Assembly: GCA_963761615.1 (NCBI GenBank)
Contig: CAVXGU010000003.1
Span: 744,001 to 808,000 of the forward strand
From: CAVXGU01 sp963761615
Lineage (GTDB): Bacteria > Acidobacteriota > Vicinamibacteria > Vicinamibacterales > CAVVIG01
Direction of reading: 5' to 3'
Length of the DNA: 64,000 bases
Shown here: one piece after another, positions 19,188 through 30,000 of the stretch
How positions within the stretch are numbered: position 1 is the stretch's first letter
Layout of the letters: every line of letters starts with the position of its first letter
Translations under genes and position numbers: made by a program
Notes under the pieces: generated by a model
What the model saw: only the letters and a program-made list of their open reading frames with translations
What the model was told of the DNA's origin: nothing
Database searches by the model: none

Positions 19188-21386
19188 TCAGCGCGCCGGG
19201 GCCCGGCGCCTGGCCTGTTCGGCCCGCGCGAGGTTGGCCTCGGCATCTCCGAAGTCCGGCTTGATCGCCAGGGCGTGCTGGAACTGCGCGATCGCCTCGT
19301 CGAGGCGCCCCTGCGACCCGAGCGCGATGCCGAGGTTGTTCATCGCCTCGACCGACTCCGGCTGCAGGCGCAGCGCTTCGCGGAACTCGGCTTCGGCCTC
19401 GTCGAACTTGCCGGCGTCGAGCAGCGTGCTGCCGAGGTCGTAGTGCGCGCCGGCATCGTTCGGGTTGAGCGCCACGGCGCGCCGGAGCTCGTCGATGCCG
19501 CTGCCGGCCGACCCGGACGACGCCAGCAGCTTGCCCAGATTCAGGCGAGCCTGCTCCGACTCCGGATCGAGCCGCAGCGCCTGCTGCAGCTCGGCGATCG
19601 CCTCCTGCGTGTGGCCGGCGTCCGAGAGGGCGATGCCGAGATTGTTGTGGACGTCGGCCCAGCCCGGCTCGAGCTCGGCGGCTCGCCGGAAGTGCGCAAT
19701 CGCCTCGTCCAGGCGGCCTGCCGCCACGAGGGTGTTCGCCAGGTTGTAGTGGGCGTCGGCGTAATCCGGATTGATCGTCAGCGCGCGATCGAACGCATCG
19801 ATCGCCTCGTCGGCATGATGCGAGGCCCGGAAGGCGGTACCCATGTTGTTGTAGGCCGGCGAGTAGTCGGCCTCGAACGTGAGCGCGCGCCGATAGTGGT
19901 CGATCGCCTCCTGATACCGGCCGTCGTCTTCCAGGGCCGCGCCCAGGTTCGTTTCGGTGATGGCCTGCATCGTGGCGGCCGACAGGATCGGCCAGTTGAC
20001 GAAGACGGCCGTGACGGCCAGGGCGGCGAGCACCACGGAGCGCGTCCGTGGCGTCGCCTGCCTCATGAACGACCAGGCGGCGCGGCCTCCTTCGGCCGCG
20101 AAGAGGATCAGGAACGGGACGAGCGGGAAGCGATACCGGGCGAAGACGTAGAAGAGGAGGACGCTTCCCGCATAGACGACGATCAGCGCGTAGACGATCG
20201 CGAGCCGGCGCCTCGCGTCCCACGTCACGATGAGGCCGAAGAGCGCGAGGGGGACCAGGACGCCGAAGTTGCCGACGTAGCCCGTCACGCGCAGCGGCAG
20301 CGACCACTCGGCGTACGTCGCCTGGCTCTCCGTGTCCAGCATCTCGTCGGCGTTCCAGAGCAGCGCGAACTTGCGCGCCATTAGCGCGAGCCAGGCGCCC
20401 GGGTGGCCGCCGATATAGGCCAGCGCCTGATCGGTCCAGTAGCTCGACACCTCGGCCGGCGTCAGCCGGCGGCCGGTGGCCCGGTCGGCCAGGTCTGTCG
20501 CGTCCTCGCGCTCGTACTCGGGCGACCCGCGCCCGTACTTCAGGGAGACGTAGGTGCCGTCGGCGCGCGGGTTGTTCCCGATGTAGAAGTTCGGTCCGAA
20601 CTGGGACGTCGTCAGGAAGAACTCGCCGCCGACCATCTGGTTCCGGAACGCGACCGGCAGCAGGACCAGGGCCAGCCCTGCGATCAGCACCGCCGCCGGA
20701 ACGAGTCGGCGCACGCCGCGGTGGCCGGAGCTGACGATGGCCCAGACGGCGACCACGGCCACGAGGGCCAGGGCATTCTCGCGCGTGAGGCTCAGCGCCC
20801 CGACGGCCAGGCCGAGGCCCAGCCAGGTGCGCCGTCGCCCGCGGCCGGAGGCGAGGACCGCGACGAGCCAGATCGTCAGGCACGTGAAGAAGGCGTCGAG
20901 GACGGACTTCTGGATGAGCGCGTCGGAGAAGATCGCCGGGGCGTAGAGCGCGAGCGCCAGCCCCGCGATGAGGCCGGTCCGGGCCGAGAACAGGCGGCGC
21001 GCCGCCAGACCGATCAGCACGCACGAGCCCGCGCCCACCACCGCCTGGCAGAGCCGCACGGCCAGCAGACTGCGGCCGAGCACGGAGTAGAGGAGGCCCA
21101 GGAAGTACGGGTAGAGCGGCGCCTGATAGAAGACGTCGTGCCCGACCCAGTCGCCCGCGGCGATCTGTCGCGCCCACTCGTCGTACGCGCGCGAATCGCC
21201 CATCAGCTCCGTGAAGAACGGCGCGTTCCGGATCTGCCAGACGTGCACGATCCGGATGGCGAGCGCGACCAGCGCGATCGCGATCGCCGCGCGGAGAAAT
21301 GGCTCGTCCGGAGCCGGGGGTGGCGGCGGTGCCGCCGGAAGTGGCGGCGCGGCTGGCGCGCGACGAGAGCGTCGGGAGCGGCCCAT
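19188..21386 (-). CDS. GT39-type membrane glycosyltransferase fused to TPR repeats
   Basis: This is a 732-residue protein. After a proline-rich N-terminus, about ten membrane segments run from about residue 30 to 430. An early loop carries the acidic GDSRAYDEWARQI followed by YQAPLYPYFLGLLYS, typical of dolichyl-phosphate-mannose/ArnT-like transferases (GT39 family). A loop GNNPRADGTYVSLKYGRG follows. From about residue 435 to the end are about eight TPRs (NLGAALEDDGRYQEAIDHYR, NNLGIALSDAGHTQEAIAEL and others). The start at 21386 is the first ATG. A sugar-transfer role is inferred from the family; the TPR part probably binds partner proteins. Confidence 0.82.
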   Translation of the reverse strand: MGRSRRSRRAPAAPPLPAAPPPPPAPDEPFLRAAIAIALVALAIRIVHVWQIRNAPFFTELMGDSRAYDEWARQIAAGDWVGHDVFYQAPLYPYFLGLLYSVLGRSLLAVRLCQAVVGAGSCVLIGLAARRLFSARTGLIAGLALALYAPAIFSDALIQKSVLDAFFTCLTIWLVAVLASGRGRRRTWLGLGLAVGALSLTRENALALVAVVAVWAIVSSGHRGVRRLVPAAVLIAGLALVLLPVAFRNQMVGGEFFLTTSQFGPNFYIGNNPRADGTYVSLKYGRGSPEYEREDATDLADRATGRRLTPAEVSSYWTDQALAYIGGHPGAWLALMARKFALLWNADEMLDTESQATYAEWSLPLRVTGYVGNFGVLVPLALFGLIVTWDARRRLAIVYALIVVYAGSVLLFYVFARYRFPLVPFLILFAAEGGRAAWSFMRQATPRTRSVVLAALAVTAVFVNWPILSAATMQAITETNLGAALEDDGRYQEAIDHYRRALTFEADYSPAYNNMGTAFRASHHADEAIDAFDRALTINPDYADAHYNLANTLVAAGRLDEAIAHFRRAAELEPGWADVHNNLGIALSDAGHTQEAIAELQQALRLDPESEQARLNLGKLLASSGSAGSGIDELRRAVALNPNDAGAHYDLGSTLLDAGKFDEAEAEFREALRLQPESVEAMNNLGIALGSQGRLDEAIAQFQHALAIKPDFGDAEANLARAEQARRRAPAR

Positions 21387-21465
21387 GGAGACTCAGGGAA
21401 TGTCACATGCTAGCATCGGGCGGGTCGGCGCGCAGGGCCGTCGATCGGCAGTATGCTATCGGGCG

Positions 21466-23526
21466 ATGGTCCAGAAGGGCCGCACGAGATTGGCGGTCGA
21501 GGCTCTGCTGATCCTCCTCGTTGCGACGGTCGAGCTGCACGCCGCGGGTCCGCCGACCTTCGACAAGGACATCGCCCCGATCGTCTGGACCCAGTGCGCC
21601 ACCTGCCATCGTGAGGGTGAAATCGGACCGTTCAGCCTCATGACCTACGCCGAGGTCAAGCAGCACGCCGGCGACATCGCCAAGGCCACCAGCCAGCGGA
21701 TCATGCCGCCGTGGAAGCCCACGCACGGCAAGGGCGACTTCCTGGCCGAGCGGCGCCTGACCGACGAGCAGATCGCAACGATTCAGCAGTGGGTGGCCGC
21801 GGGCACGCCCGAGGGGCGTGCCGCGGATCTGCCCCCGAAGCCCGAGTGGCACGGCGGCTGGGAACTCGGCACGCCGGATCTGGTCGTGACGATGCCGGAG
21901 GCGTTCCACGTGCCGGCCGGCGGGCCCGACATCTTCCGAACCTTCGTCATCGCGATTCCCACGGCGCGGCCCCGTTACGTCAAGGCCCTCGTGTTCAAGC
22001 CCGACAATCCTCGCGTCGTCCACCACGCCAACATCGGGATCGACCGGACGGGGTCGTCGCGCCTGCAGGACGAGCGGGACCCCGGGCCCGGCTACTCCGG
22101 CGGCATGGTAGAGGACGCGCGGTACCCGGACGGGCAGCTTCTCGGGTGGACGCCCGGCCAGACGGCGCACACGGTCCCCGACGGCACCGCGTGGGTGCTC
22201 GAGCCCGGGAGCGACGTCGTGGTGCAGGCGCACATCCGTCCGCGCCCCGAGCCGGAGTCGCTCACGATCAGCGTCGGCCTCTACTTCACGGACCAGCCGC
22301 CGACCCTCACGCCAGTCGGCCTGCGCCTCGGTAGCGAGACGATCGACATCCCTCCGGGGGATGCGGACTACGAGATCACGGACCGCTACGTGCTGCCGGT
22401 CGATGTCAAGGTGCTGGCCGTCCAGCCGCACGCCCACAACCTCGGACACTACATGGAGGCGAAGGCGACGCTGCCGGACGGCAGCACCAGGTGGCTCATC
22501 GAGATCAAGGACTGGAACTTCATGTGGCAGGACGTGTACCGCTACAAGGAGCCGATCGATCTGCCCAAGGGCACCGTGATCTCGATGCGGTACACGTACG
22601 ACAACTCGGACGCCAACCCGCACAACCCGCATCACCCGCCGGTCCGCGTCGTCTGGGGACAGAACACCACGGACGAGATGGGCGACTTCTGGATTCAGGT
22701 CGTCACGAAGTCGGACGATGACGCCGGGCGCCTGCGGGCAGACTTCGAGCGGAAGGTCAACGCCGAGGATCTGGCGGCGTACTCGAAGCTGCTGGAGGAG
22801 GATCCGCAGAACCCGCTCCGGCACGACGCGGTGGGCGATCTGGAGCTGCAGGGCGGCCGCCTCGACGAGGCGATCGCGCAGTATCGCGAGTCCCTGCAGC
22901 TCAATCCGAACTCCGCGAGCGCGCACTACAACCTCGGCTTCGCGCTCTCGATGCAGGGCAAGCGTGAAGAGGCCGTGACCGAGTTCGAGACCGCGGTTCG
23001 CCTCCAGCCCGACAACGCGCAGGCGCAGAACAACCTCGGGGCCCTGCTGGAGCTCCTCGGCCGGCCGGCCGAAGCCCTGGATCACCTGAGACGGGCCGTG
23101 GCCCTCAAGCCGGACAGCGTCGACGCGCAGGTCAACCTGGGGCAGTTCCTGTCGGCCGGGGGGCAGTCGCTCGAGGCGGCCGAGCACTTCGAGGCCGCGC
23201 TCAAGCAGCGTCCGGACAGCCCGGCGGCGCTGGCCGGTCTGGCGTGGATTCGGGCGACCGCGGCCACCCCGTCCCTCCGCGATCCCGCGGAAGCCGTCCG
23301 GCTCGCCGAGCAGGCCGCGTCGCTGACCAGCCGGCGCGACGTGTCCGTTCTGGATGCGCTCGCGGCGGCCTACGCGTCCGCCGGCCGGTTCGAGGATGCC
23401 GTGCTGGCGGTGCAGTCGGCGATGGAGCTGGCGCAGAAGGCCGGTCTGTCCCCGGCGGTGGAGACGCTGCGTCAGCGTCTGGCGCTCTACCAGCAGCACC
23501 AGCCCTACCGGATGCCGTCGCGGTAG
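21466..23526 (+). CDS. Cytochrome c / copper monooxygenase-like / TPR fusion protein, copy 2
   Basis: This is an intact 686-residue paralogue of the gene at 12931-15028. It has a signal peptide (residues 8-27), heme motif CATCH at 44-48, then HH at 186-187, H256, HxH at 322/324 and DEMGD with M405. The distance from HxH to M is the same (81 residues) as in copy 1. TPRs cover about 435-680 (AVGDLELQGGRLDEAIAQYR, YNLGFALSMQGKREEAVTEF and others). The start at 21466 gives the signal peptide directly; the frame is open further upstream. It is divergent from the glycosyltransferase gene and convergent with receptor gene 2. Oxidation of an imported compound is a guess from the domain set. Confidence 0.85.
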   Translation: MVQKGRTRLAVEALLILLVATVELHAAGPPTFDKDIAPIVWTQCATCHREGEIGPFSLMTYAEVKQHAGDIAKATSQRIMPPWKPTHGKGDFLAERRLTDEQIATIQQWVAAGTPEGRAADLPPKPEWHGGWELGTPDLVVTMPEAFHVPAGGPDIFRTFVIAIPTARPRYVKALVFKPDNPRVVHHANIGIDRTGSSRLQDERDPGPGYSGGMVEDARYPDGQLLGWTPGQTAHTVPDGTAWVLEPGSDVVVQAHIRPRPEPESLTISVGLYFTDQPPTLTPVGLRLGSETIDIPPGDADYEITDRYVLPVDVKVLAVQPHAHNLGHYMEAKATLPDGSTRWLIEIKDWNFMWQDVYRYKEPIDLPKGTVISMRYTYDNSDANPHNPHHPPVRVVWGQNTTDEMGDFWIQVVTKSDDDAGRLRADFERKVNAEDLAAYSKLLEEDPQNPLRHDAVGDLELQGGRLDEAIAQYRESLQLNPNSASAHYNLGFALSMQGKREEAVTEFETAVRLQPDNAQAQNNLGALLELLGRPAEALDHLRRAVALKPDSVDAQVNLGQFLSAGGQSLEAAEHFEAALKQRPDSPAALAGLAWIRATAATPSLRDPAEAVRLAEQAASLTSRRDVSVLDALAAAYASAGRFEDAVLAVQSAMELAQKAGLSPAVETLRQRLALYQQHQPYRMPSR

Positions 23527-23530
23527 CTCA

Positions 23531-23570
23531 AAAAGAAAAAAAGGGTGGGGCCGCTTGCGCGGCCCCACCC
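23531..23570 (-). terminator. Rho-independent terminator of receptor gene 2
   Basis: A 12-bp perfect stem GGGTGGGGCCGC (23543-23554) / GCGGCCCCACCC (23559-23570) has a TTGC loop. Read on the minus strand it is followed by a T-rich tract (complement of 23531-23542). The hairpin may also stop plus-strand transcripts of the convergent cytochrome gene, but no T-run follows on that side. Confidence 0.9.
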
Positions 23571-23594
23571 CTGCGTGTCGCCTGGCTCGCAGGC

Positions 23595-26500
23595 CTACCA
23601 GGTCACGACGGCGCCGATGCGGAGGATCCGCCCCTGCAGGATGCTGCCGGGATACAGATACGACCCGGCCGAGGCTCCCGCGGTGGACGTCGGCGAGAAC
23701 GATGTCGACTTGACCGAGTAGTACGCGCTCGAGTTGAACGCGTTGAAGATATCGAGCTTCGGATCGATCTTGAGCGAGCCCACCGTGACCCGCTTGGCGA
23801 TCGAGAAGTCGATCTGGTTGATGCGCGGCGTCTGCTCGGTGCCCGGCTTCACGATGGGCACGCCGATCGACGAGGAGACCAGCCCCGGCGCGACGGTCGC
23901 GCCGACGACGCAGCCCTGCGCGGCGGAATTGCCCGGGCAGACCGCGTATTTCGTGTTCCCGTTGATCGACCAGACCGAACCGGAGCCGCTCATGGTGGTG
24001 AAGTTCGGCGCCCCGGCGCCGCCGGCCGTCAGGGCCTGCGTGCCGAGGAGGTAGCCCGGCAGCCCCTGGTAGGAGCCGCTCAGGATCAGCCCCGCCACGG
24101 GCAGCGGGACCGTGGCGCCGAGCTTGAACTGCGTGCGCCAGGGGATCCCGCTCAGGGACTGGTCGCAGTAGTTCACCCCGCCGATCGAGACGAGGAAGTT
24201 CGGGTTCGTCGCCGCCGCGCTGCAGGTGTTGGCGACGGTGCGGTCGGTGGCCGAGCCGCCGAACACCCGCACGCCGTGCGCCAGCCGCGCGTCGACGTTG
24301 AACTCCATGTCGTCGTAGGTCTGCTTCAGGTTCGGGTCCGTGCTGTCGACCTGCTGCACCGATTTGGCGACGGCCGAACTGATCGGGTCGTAGACCGTGA
24401 TCGGCGTCCCGTCGATCGGACTGAACACGGTGACGGCGTTGTACGAGGCGTTGCTCACCGTGCCGTTGGCGTAGGTGCCCGGCTGGAGGATGTTGTTGCG
24501 CTCCATGATGTTGCCGCTGATGTCGTGGAACCACTCCGCCGACACCGCCACGCCCGGCAGGATCTGGTGCGTCGCGCCGACGTTGTACTGATCGACGTAC
24601 GGCCGCTTGAGGTTCGGATCCGGGCTGGCCAGCGAAATCACGCCGAAGTTGGTCGGCAGCGTCGCGAAGTTGATCTCGCAGCCGGCCGTCTTGTAGACGC
24701 ACCCCGGTGCGCCCTCGGCGATGTCGTCCCCGTTCAGGTCCGTCCACGACAGGGTCGCCGTCGTGAGCGTCGAGGGGTTGTAGAGCGAGGCCTGGGTGGT
24801 GGTGGCGGCCGCCTGATACCGGTTGTAGCCGAATCGCAGCGCGGTCTTGCCGTTGCCGAAGAGGTCGTAGACCACCGACGTGCGCGGCGACCAGGATTTC
24901 CACTCGGGAACATTGAAGTCCCCGTAGGCCGCGACATTCGCGAAGCGGCCGTTCGCCGCGCTCTGTCCAACCACGCCCTCCAACACGTCTTCCCAGCGGA
25001 CGCCGGCCGTCACGGTCAGGCGCTTGAGGGTCCAGACGTCCTGGCCGTAGATGCCGAGGTTGCGATGGAGCCGCTCGGCCGACCAGACCGGCGTGTCGAG
25101 CACGGTCACGGTGTAGGGCACGCCCAGGTGGTAGGTCTGCCGCAGGTCCGCGTTGGCGCGGTAGGTGTGGTTGAAGATGCCCCACGAGTTCTGGAATCCG
25201 ACCTTGACGTTCTGCGAGCCGGTCACGTAGGACGCGGACGCCTGCGCGTTGTACCGGTCAGGATACTGACCGCTCTCGTCCGGGGCGGCGATCCACTGGG
25301 TGCCGAGGAGGCTGTCGTTGTGCGCCGCGTTGGCGAACCATGCGGTCGAGCCGGTACCTGCTGCTCGACGCCGGGGGCGTACAGGTTGTTGTAGCGCTCG
25401 ATGTTGCTGGAGTAGCCGCCCTCGATGAGCAGCTTGTTGCTGACCGTCGACGACCACTTGATCGAGTTGGTCATGTAGAGCGGCGAGTTCCATCGCACCG
25501 AGGCCGTCGTCTGGTCGTAGCCGGGGCTCATCGCGGCGCCGCGGACCTTGTGGATGCGGTCCATGTAGACGCCGAGCTTGTTGCGCGGGCTCACCTGCCA
25601 GGTCAGCCGCGCCATGCCGCTGTACTGGTGCTGCGGGTCGACGCCCTGCGGGCAGGACCCCGGATTGGCGAAGCAGGCGGCCACGCCGGCGGCCGTGCCG
25701 TCGGAGACGACCGTGCTCGAATCGGCTTGTTCACGATGAAGAAGCGGAGCGAGCCGAAGAGCCACAGCTTGTCCTTCTTCAGCGGCCCGCCGAGCGTGCC
25801 GTTCGTGTCGGTGTACTTGCCGATCTTGTCGAGCGAGGTGACGCCGTGCGACGACAGGAAGTCGGTCATGTTGCTGCTCTGCAGCGACGAGCTCTCGTAG
25901 CCCTCGAAGAGCGAGCCGTGGATTTGGTTGCCGCCCTCGCGGGGCACCAGGTTGATCTTGACGCCGCCGGTCGGCGAGTCCACCGTGCCGCCGCCCGTCT
26001 GGTACACCGACTCCTGGGTCATGGCGTCGTTCAGGTAGCTCTGAATCGCGCCGTCGCCCTGGAGCCCGTTGACGATCATGCCGTCGACCAGCACCGAGGT
26101 CTGCGCGGCGCCGAGGCCGTGCACGGTGAAGTAGGTCTGCTGCATGGCCTGCGACCCGCCCACGTCGGGCGCGGTCAGGGTGACGCCGACGACGAGCTGC
26201 CCCACCGACTGGATGGTGTGCGCCGTGGGCACCGCGTCGAGCACGTCACGCGAGAGGACCTGCGCCTTCATGTTCGACTGGACGTCGACCACGGGCGAAG
26301 CGCCCGACACCGTGACGGCCTCTTCGATGGCGCCGACCGACATGCTGGCGTTGACCGTGGCCGTGAAGTTCGACGGCAGGTCGAGCCCCTCGCGCTTGAA
26401 CGTCTGGAAGCCGCTCAGCGTGAAGGTGACCGTGTACGTGCCGGGGCGCAGGTCGACGATCTTGTACTGCCCCTGGCTGTCGCTGACGACCGAGCGCGTC

Positions 26501-26670
26501 TTCTCGATGAGGGCCGGACTGGCGGCCTCCACCGTCACACCCGGCAGGACGGCGCCCGAGCTGTCCTTCACCACGCCGGCGATCGCGCTCTGGGCGTGCG
26601 CCACCCCTGGCAGCCCGACCAGTGCGGTCAGCGCGAATAGTGCCGCTGCCGCGATTCTGTTCCGTGTCAT
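23595..26670 (-). CDS. Oar-like TonB-dependent receptor 2 (two frameshift sites)
   Basis: Corrected length is 1024 residues, with the same architecture as receptor 1: signal peptide to residue 27, regulatory-like domain, plug, barrel ending IGAVVTW, and paired loop cysteines. One base is missing after 25720 (gctcgaatcgg against gctcgagatcgg in receptor 3). Two are added within 25351-25357 (ccggtacctg against ccgtactg in receptor 4). The N-terminal third is nearly identical to receptor 3. The stretch YNNLYAPGVEQ through WGIFNHTYRANADLRQTYHL matches receptor 4 instead, so the gene is a mosaic or the assembly has mixed copies. AGGAGG precedes the start. Confidence 0.9.
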
Positions 26671-26784
26671 TCCATTCCCTCCTGATGGAACCTGATTGAA
26701 TTCAGATGTCATCGCCTCGTGTCCCAGAGGCGCAATAAGCGTTTGCAGACACGCGATCGCGAAGACACTGAATAAAGCATCAGG

Positions 26785-26813
26785 AACTTACATGTGCATG
26801 ATCCGAGCGTCAA
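26785..26813 (-). promoter_or_regulatory. Promoter-like element of receptor gene 2
   Basis: Minus strand: TTGACG (26813-26808), 17 bases, TAAGTT (26790-26785), then CCTGATGC. The downstream CCTGATGC resembles CCTAATGC at the same place in receptor 4, supporting a shared promoter. The leader is about 110 bases. Confidence 0.55.
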
Positions 26814-27028
26814 CGACGGCGCATGGTCCGTGTGCGTCGGCTTATGAGGAGTGGCGAGAGCTTATTCGGACAGTTGGAGGAATGCCTTCGGCTTGGATAG
26901 TTACGAATGAATTAAAAAGGCAACAGTAATGAAACAGACATTTGTAAATAATCAAGTTGAAAGTCTGTGACGCCGCCATGGTTTGGCGCCTGGACCGAGG
27001 CGCGGGCGGCTGGAGCGCGGAACGAAGA

Positions 27029-27056
27029 ACGGGGCGGGCCCGTAGGCCCGCCCCGT
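27029..27056 (-). terminator. GC hairpin downstream of receptor gene 3
   Basis: ACGGGGCGGGCC (27029-27040) and GGCCCGCCCCGT (27045-27056) form a perfect 12-bp stem with a 4-base loop, 9 bases after the stop. Only a short pyrimidine-rich stretch (TCTTCGTTC) follows on the minus strand, so termination strength is uncertain. Confidence 0.6.
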
Positions 27057-27065
27057 GCGTGTGGC

Positions 27066-30000
27066 TTACCAGGTCACGACGGCGCCGATGCGGAGGATCC
27101 GCCCCTGCAGGATGCTGCCGGGATACAGATACGACCCGGCCGAGGCTCCCGCGGTGGACGTCGGCGAGAACGATGTCGACTTGACCGAGTAGTACGCGCT
27201 CGAGTTGAACGCGTTGAAGATGTCGAGCTTCGGATCGATCTTGAGCGAGCCCACCGTGACCCGCTTGGCGATCGAGAAGTCGACCTGGTTGATGCGCGGC
27301 GTCTGCTCGGTGCCCGGCTTCACGATGGGGACGCTGAGCGAGGAGGACACCAGGCCCGGTGCGACGAGTGCGCCCACGACGCAGCCCTGCGCGGCCGAGT
27401 TGCCCGGGCAGACGGCGTACTTCGTCTTGCCATTGATCGACCAGGACGAGCCGAGGCCGCTCATGGCGGTGAAGTTCGGCGACCCGGCGCCGCCGGCCGT
27501 GAGGGCCTGCGTGCCGAGGAGGTAACCCGGCAGCCCCTGGTACGAGCCGCTCAGGATGAGGCCCGCCACCGGCAGCGGCACGGTCGCGCCGAGCTTGAAC
27601 TGGGTGCGCCAGGGGATCCCGCTCAACGACTGGTCGCAGTAGTTCACGCCGCCAATCGAGATCAGGAAGTTCGGGTTCGTCGCCGCCGAGCTGCAGGTGT
27701 TGGCGACGGTGCGGTCGGTGGCCGAGCCGCCGAACACCCGCACGCCGTGCGCCAGCCGCGCGTCGACGTTGAACTCCATGTCGTCGTAGGTCTGCTTCAG
27801 GTTCGGGTCGGTGCTGTCGATCTCCGTCACCGCCTTGGCGACCGCCGAGCTGACCGGGTCGTACATCGTGACCGGCGTCCCGTCGATCGGGCTGAAGACC
27901 GTGATGGCCTTGTACGAGGCGTTGGTCACGGTGCCGTTGGCATAGGTGCCCGGCCGCAGGGTGTTGTTCCGTTCCATGATGTTGGCGCTGATGTCGTGGA
28001 ACCACTCCGCCGACACGGCCACGCCCGGCAGGATCTGATGCGTCACGCCGACGTTGTACTGGTCGACGTAGGGCCGCTTGATGCTGGGATCCGGGCTGGA
28101 CAGCGCGCGCACGCCGAAGTCGGTCGGCAGCGTGGCGAAGTTGATCTCGCAGCCGGCCGTCAGGTACGTGCAGCCTGGCGCGCCCTGGGCGATGTCATCG
28201 CCGTTCAGGTCCGTCCACGCCAGCGTAGAAGTCAGGAGCGCCGACGGGTTGTAGAGCGACGCGAACGTGGTCGTCGCGGCGGCCTGGTAGCGGTTGTAGC
28301 CGAAGCGGAGCGCCGTCTGGCCGTTGCCGAACAGGTCGTACACGACGGCGGTGCGTGGCGACCAGGTCTTCCATTCCGGCACGTTGAAGTCGCCGTAGGC
28401 AACCAAGTTCGCGAAGCGGCCGTTGGTGGCCGGCTGGCCGACGACGCCTTCGAGCACGTCCTCCCACCGGACACCGGCCGTCACGGTCAGGCGCTTGAGC
28501 GTCCAGATGTCCTGCCCGTAGATGCCGAGGTTGCGGTGCAGCCGCTCGGCCGACCAGACCGGCGTGTCGAGCACGGTCACGGTGTAGGGCACGCCCAGAT
28601 GGTAGGTCTGCCGCAGGTCGGCGTTCGCGCCGTACCGGTGGTTGAAGAGCCCCCAGGAGTTCTGGAAGCCGACCTTCAGGTTCTGCGACCCGGTCACGTA
28701 CGAGGCTGACGCCTGCGCGTTGTAGCGGTCGGGATACTGGCCCGTCTCATCCGGCGCGGCGATCCACTGTGTCCCGAGGAGGCTGTCGTTGTGCGCCGCG
28801 TTGGCGAACCAGGCGGCCGACCCGTACGGCTGCTCGACGCCGACGGCGTAGAGGTTGTTGTAGCGCTCGATGTTGCTGGAGTAGCCGCCCTCGATGAGCA
28901 GCTTGTTGCTCACCGTCGACGACCACTTGATCGAGTTGGTCATGTAGAGCGGCGAGTTCCACCGCACCGAGGCCGTCGTCTGGTCGTAGCCGGGGCTCAT
29001 CGCGGCGCCGCGGACCTTGTGGATGCGGTCCATGTAGACGCCGAGCTTGTTGCGCGGGCTCACCTGCCAGGTCAGCCGCGCCATGCCGCTGTACTGGTGC
29101 TGCGGGTCGACGCCCTGCGGGCACGACCCCGGATTGGCGAAGCAGGCGGCCACGCCGGCGGCCGTGCCGTCGGAGACGACCGTGCTCGAGATCGGCTTGT
29201 TCACGATGAAGAAGCGGAGCGAGCCGAAGAGCCACAGCTTGTCCTTCTTGAGCGGCCCGCCGAGCGTCCCGTTCGTGTCGGTGTACTTGCCGATCTTGTC
29301 GAGCGAGGTCACGCCGTGCGACGACAGGAAGTCGGTCATGTTGCTGCTCTGCAGCGACGAGCTCTCGTAGCCTTCGAAGAGCGAGCCGTGGATCTGATTG
29401 CCGCCTTCGCGGGGCACCAGGTTGATCTTGACGCCGCCGGTCGGCGAGTCGACCGTGCCGCCGCCGGTCTGGTACACCGACTCCTGGGTCATGGCGTCGT
29501 TCAGGTAGCTCTGAATCGCGCCGTCGCCCTGCAGGCCGTTGACGATCATGCCGTCGACCAGCACCGAGGTCTGGGCCGCGCCGAGGCCGTGCACGGTGAA
29601 GTAGGTCTGCTGCATGGCCTGCGACCCGCCCACGTCGGGCGCGGTCAGCGTGACGCCGACGACCAGCTGGCCGACCGACTGGATCGTGTGGGCGGTCGGG
29701 ACCGCGTCGAGGACGTCACGCGAGAGGACCTGCGCCTTCATGTTCGACTGGACGTCGACCACGGGCGAGGCCCCCGACACGGTGACCGCCTCCTCGATGG
29801 CGCCGACCGACATGTTGGCGTTGACGGTGGCCGTGAAGTTCGACGGCAGGTCGAGCCCCTCGCGCTTGAACGTCTGGAAGCCGCTCAGCGTGAAGGTGAC
29901 CGTGTACGTGCCGGGGCGCAGGTCGACGATCTTGTACTGCCCCTGGCCGTCGCTGACGACCGAGCGCGTCTTCTCGATGAGGGCCGGACTGGCGGCCTCC

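Larger units (their letters stand above)
26671..27065. other. Spacer between receptor genes 2 and 3
   Basis: No supported gene lies in these 395 bases. It holds the leader and promoter of receptor 2 (26785-26813), an A/T-rich stretch (about 26885-26960) and the hairpin downstream of receptor 3 (27029-27056). Confidence 0.6.
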
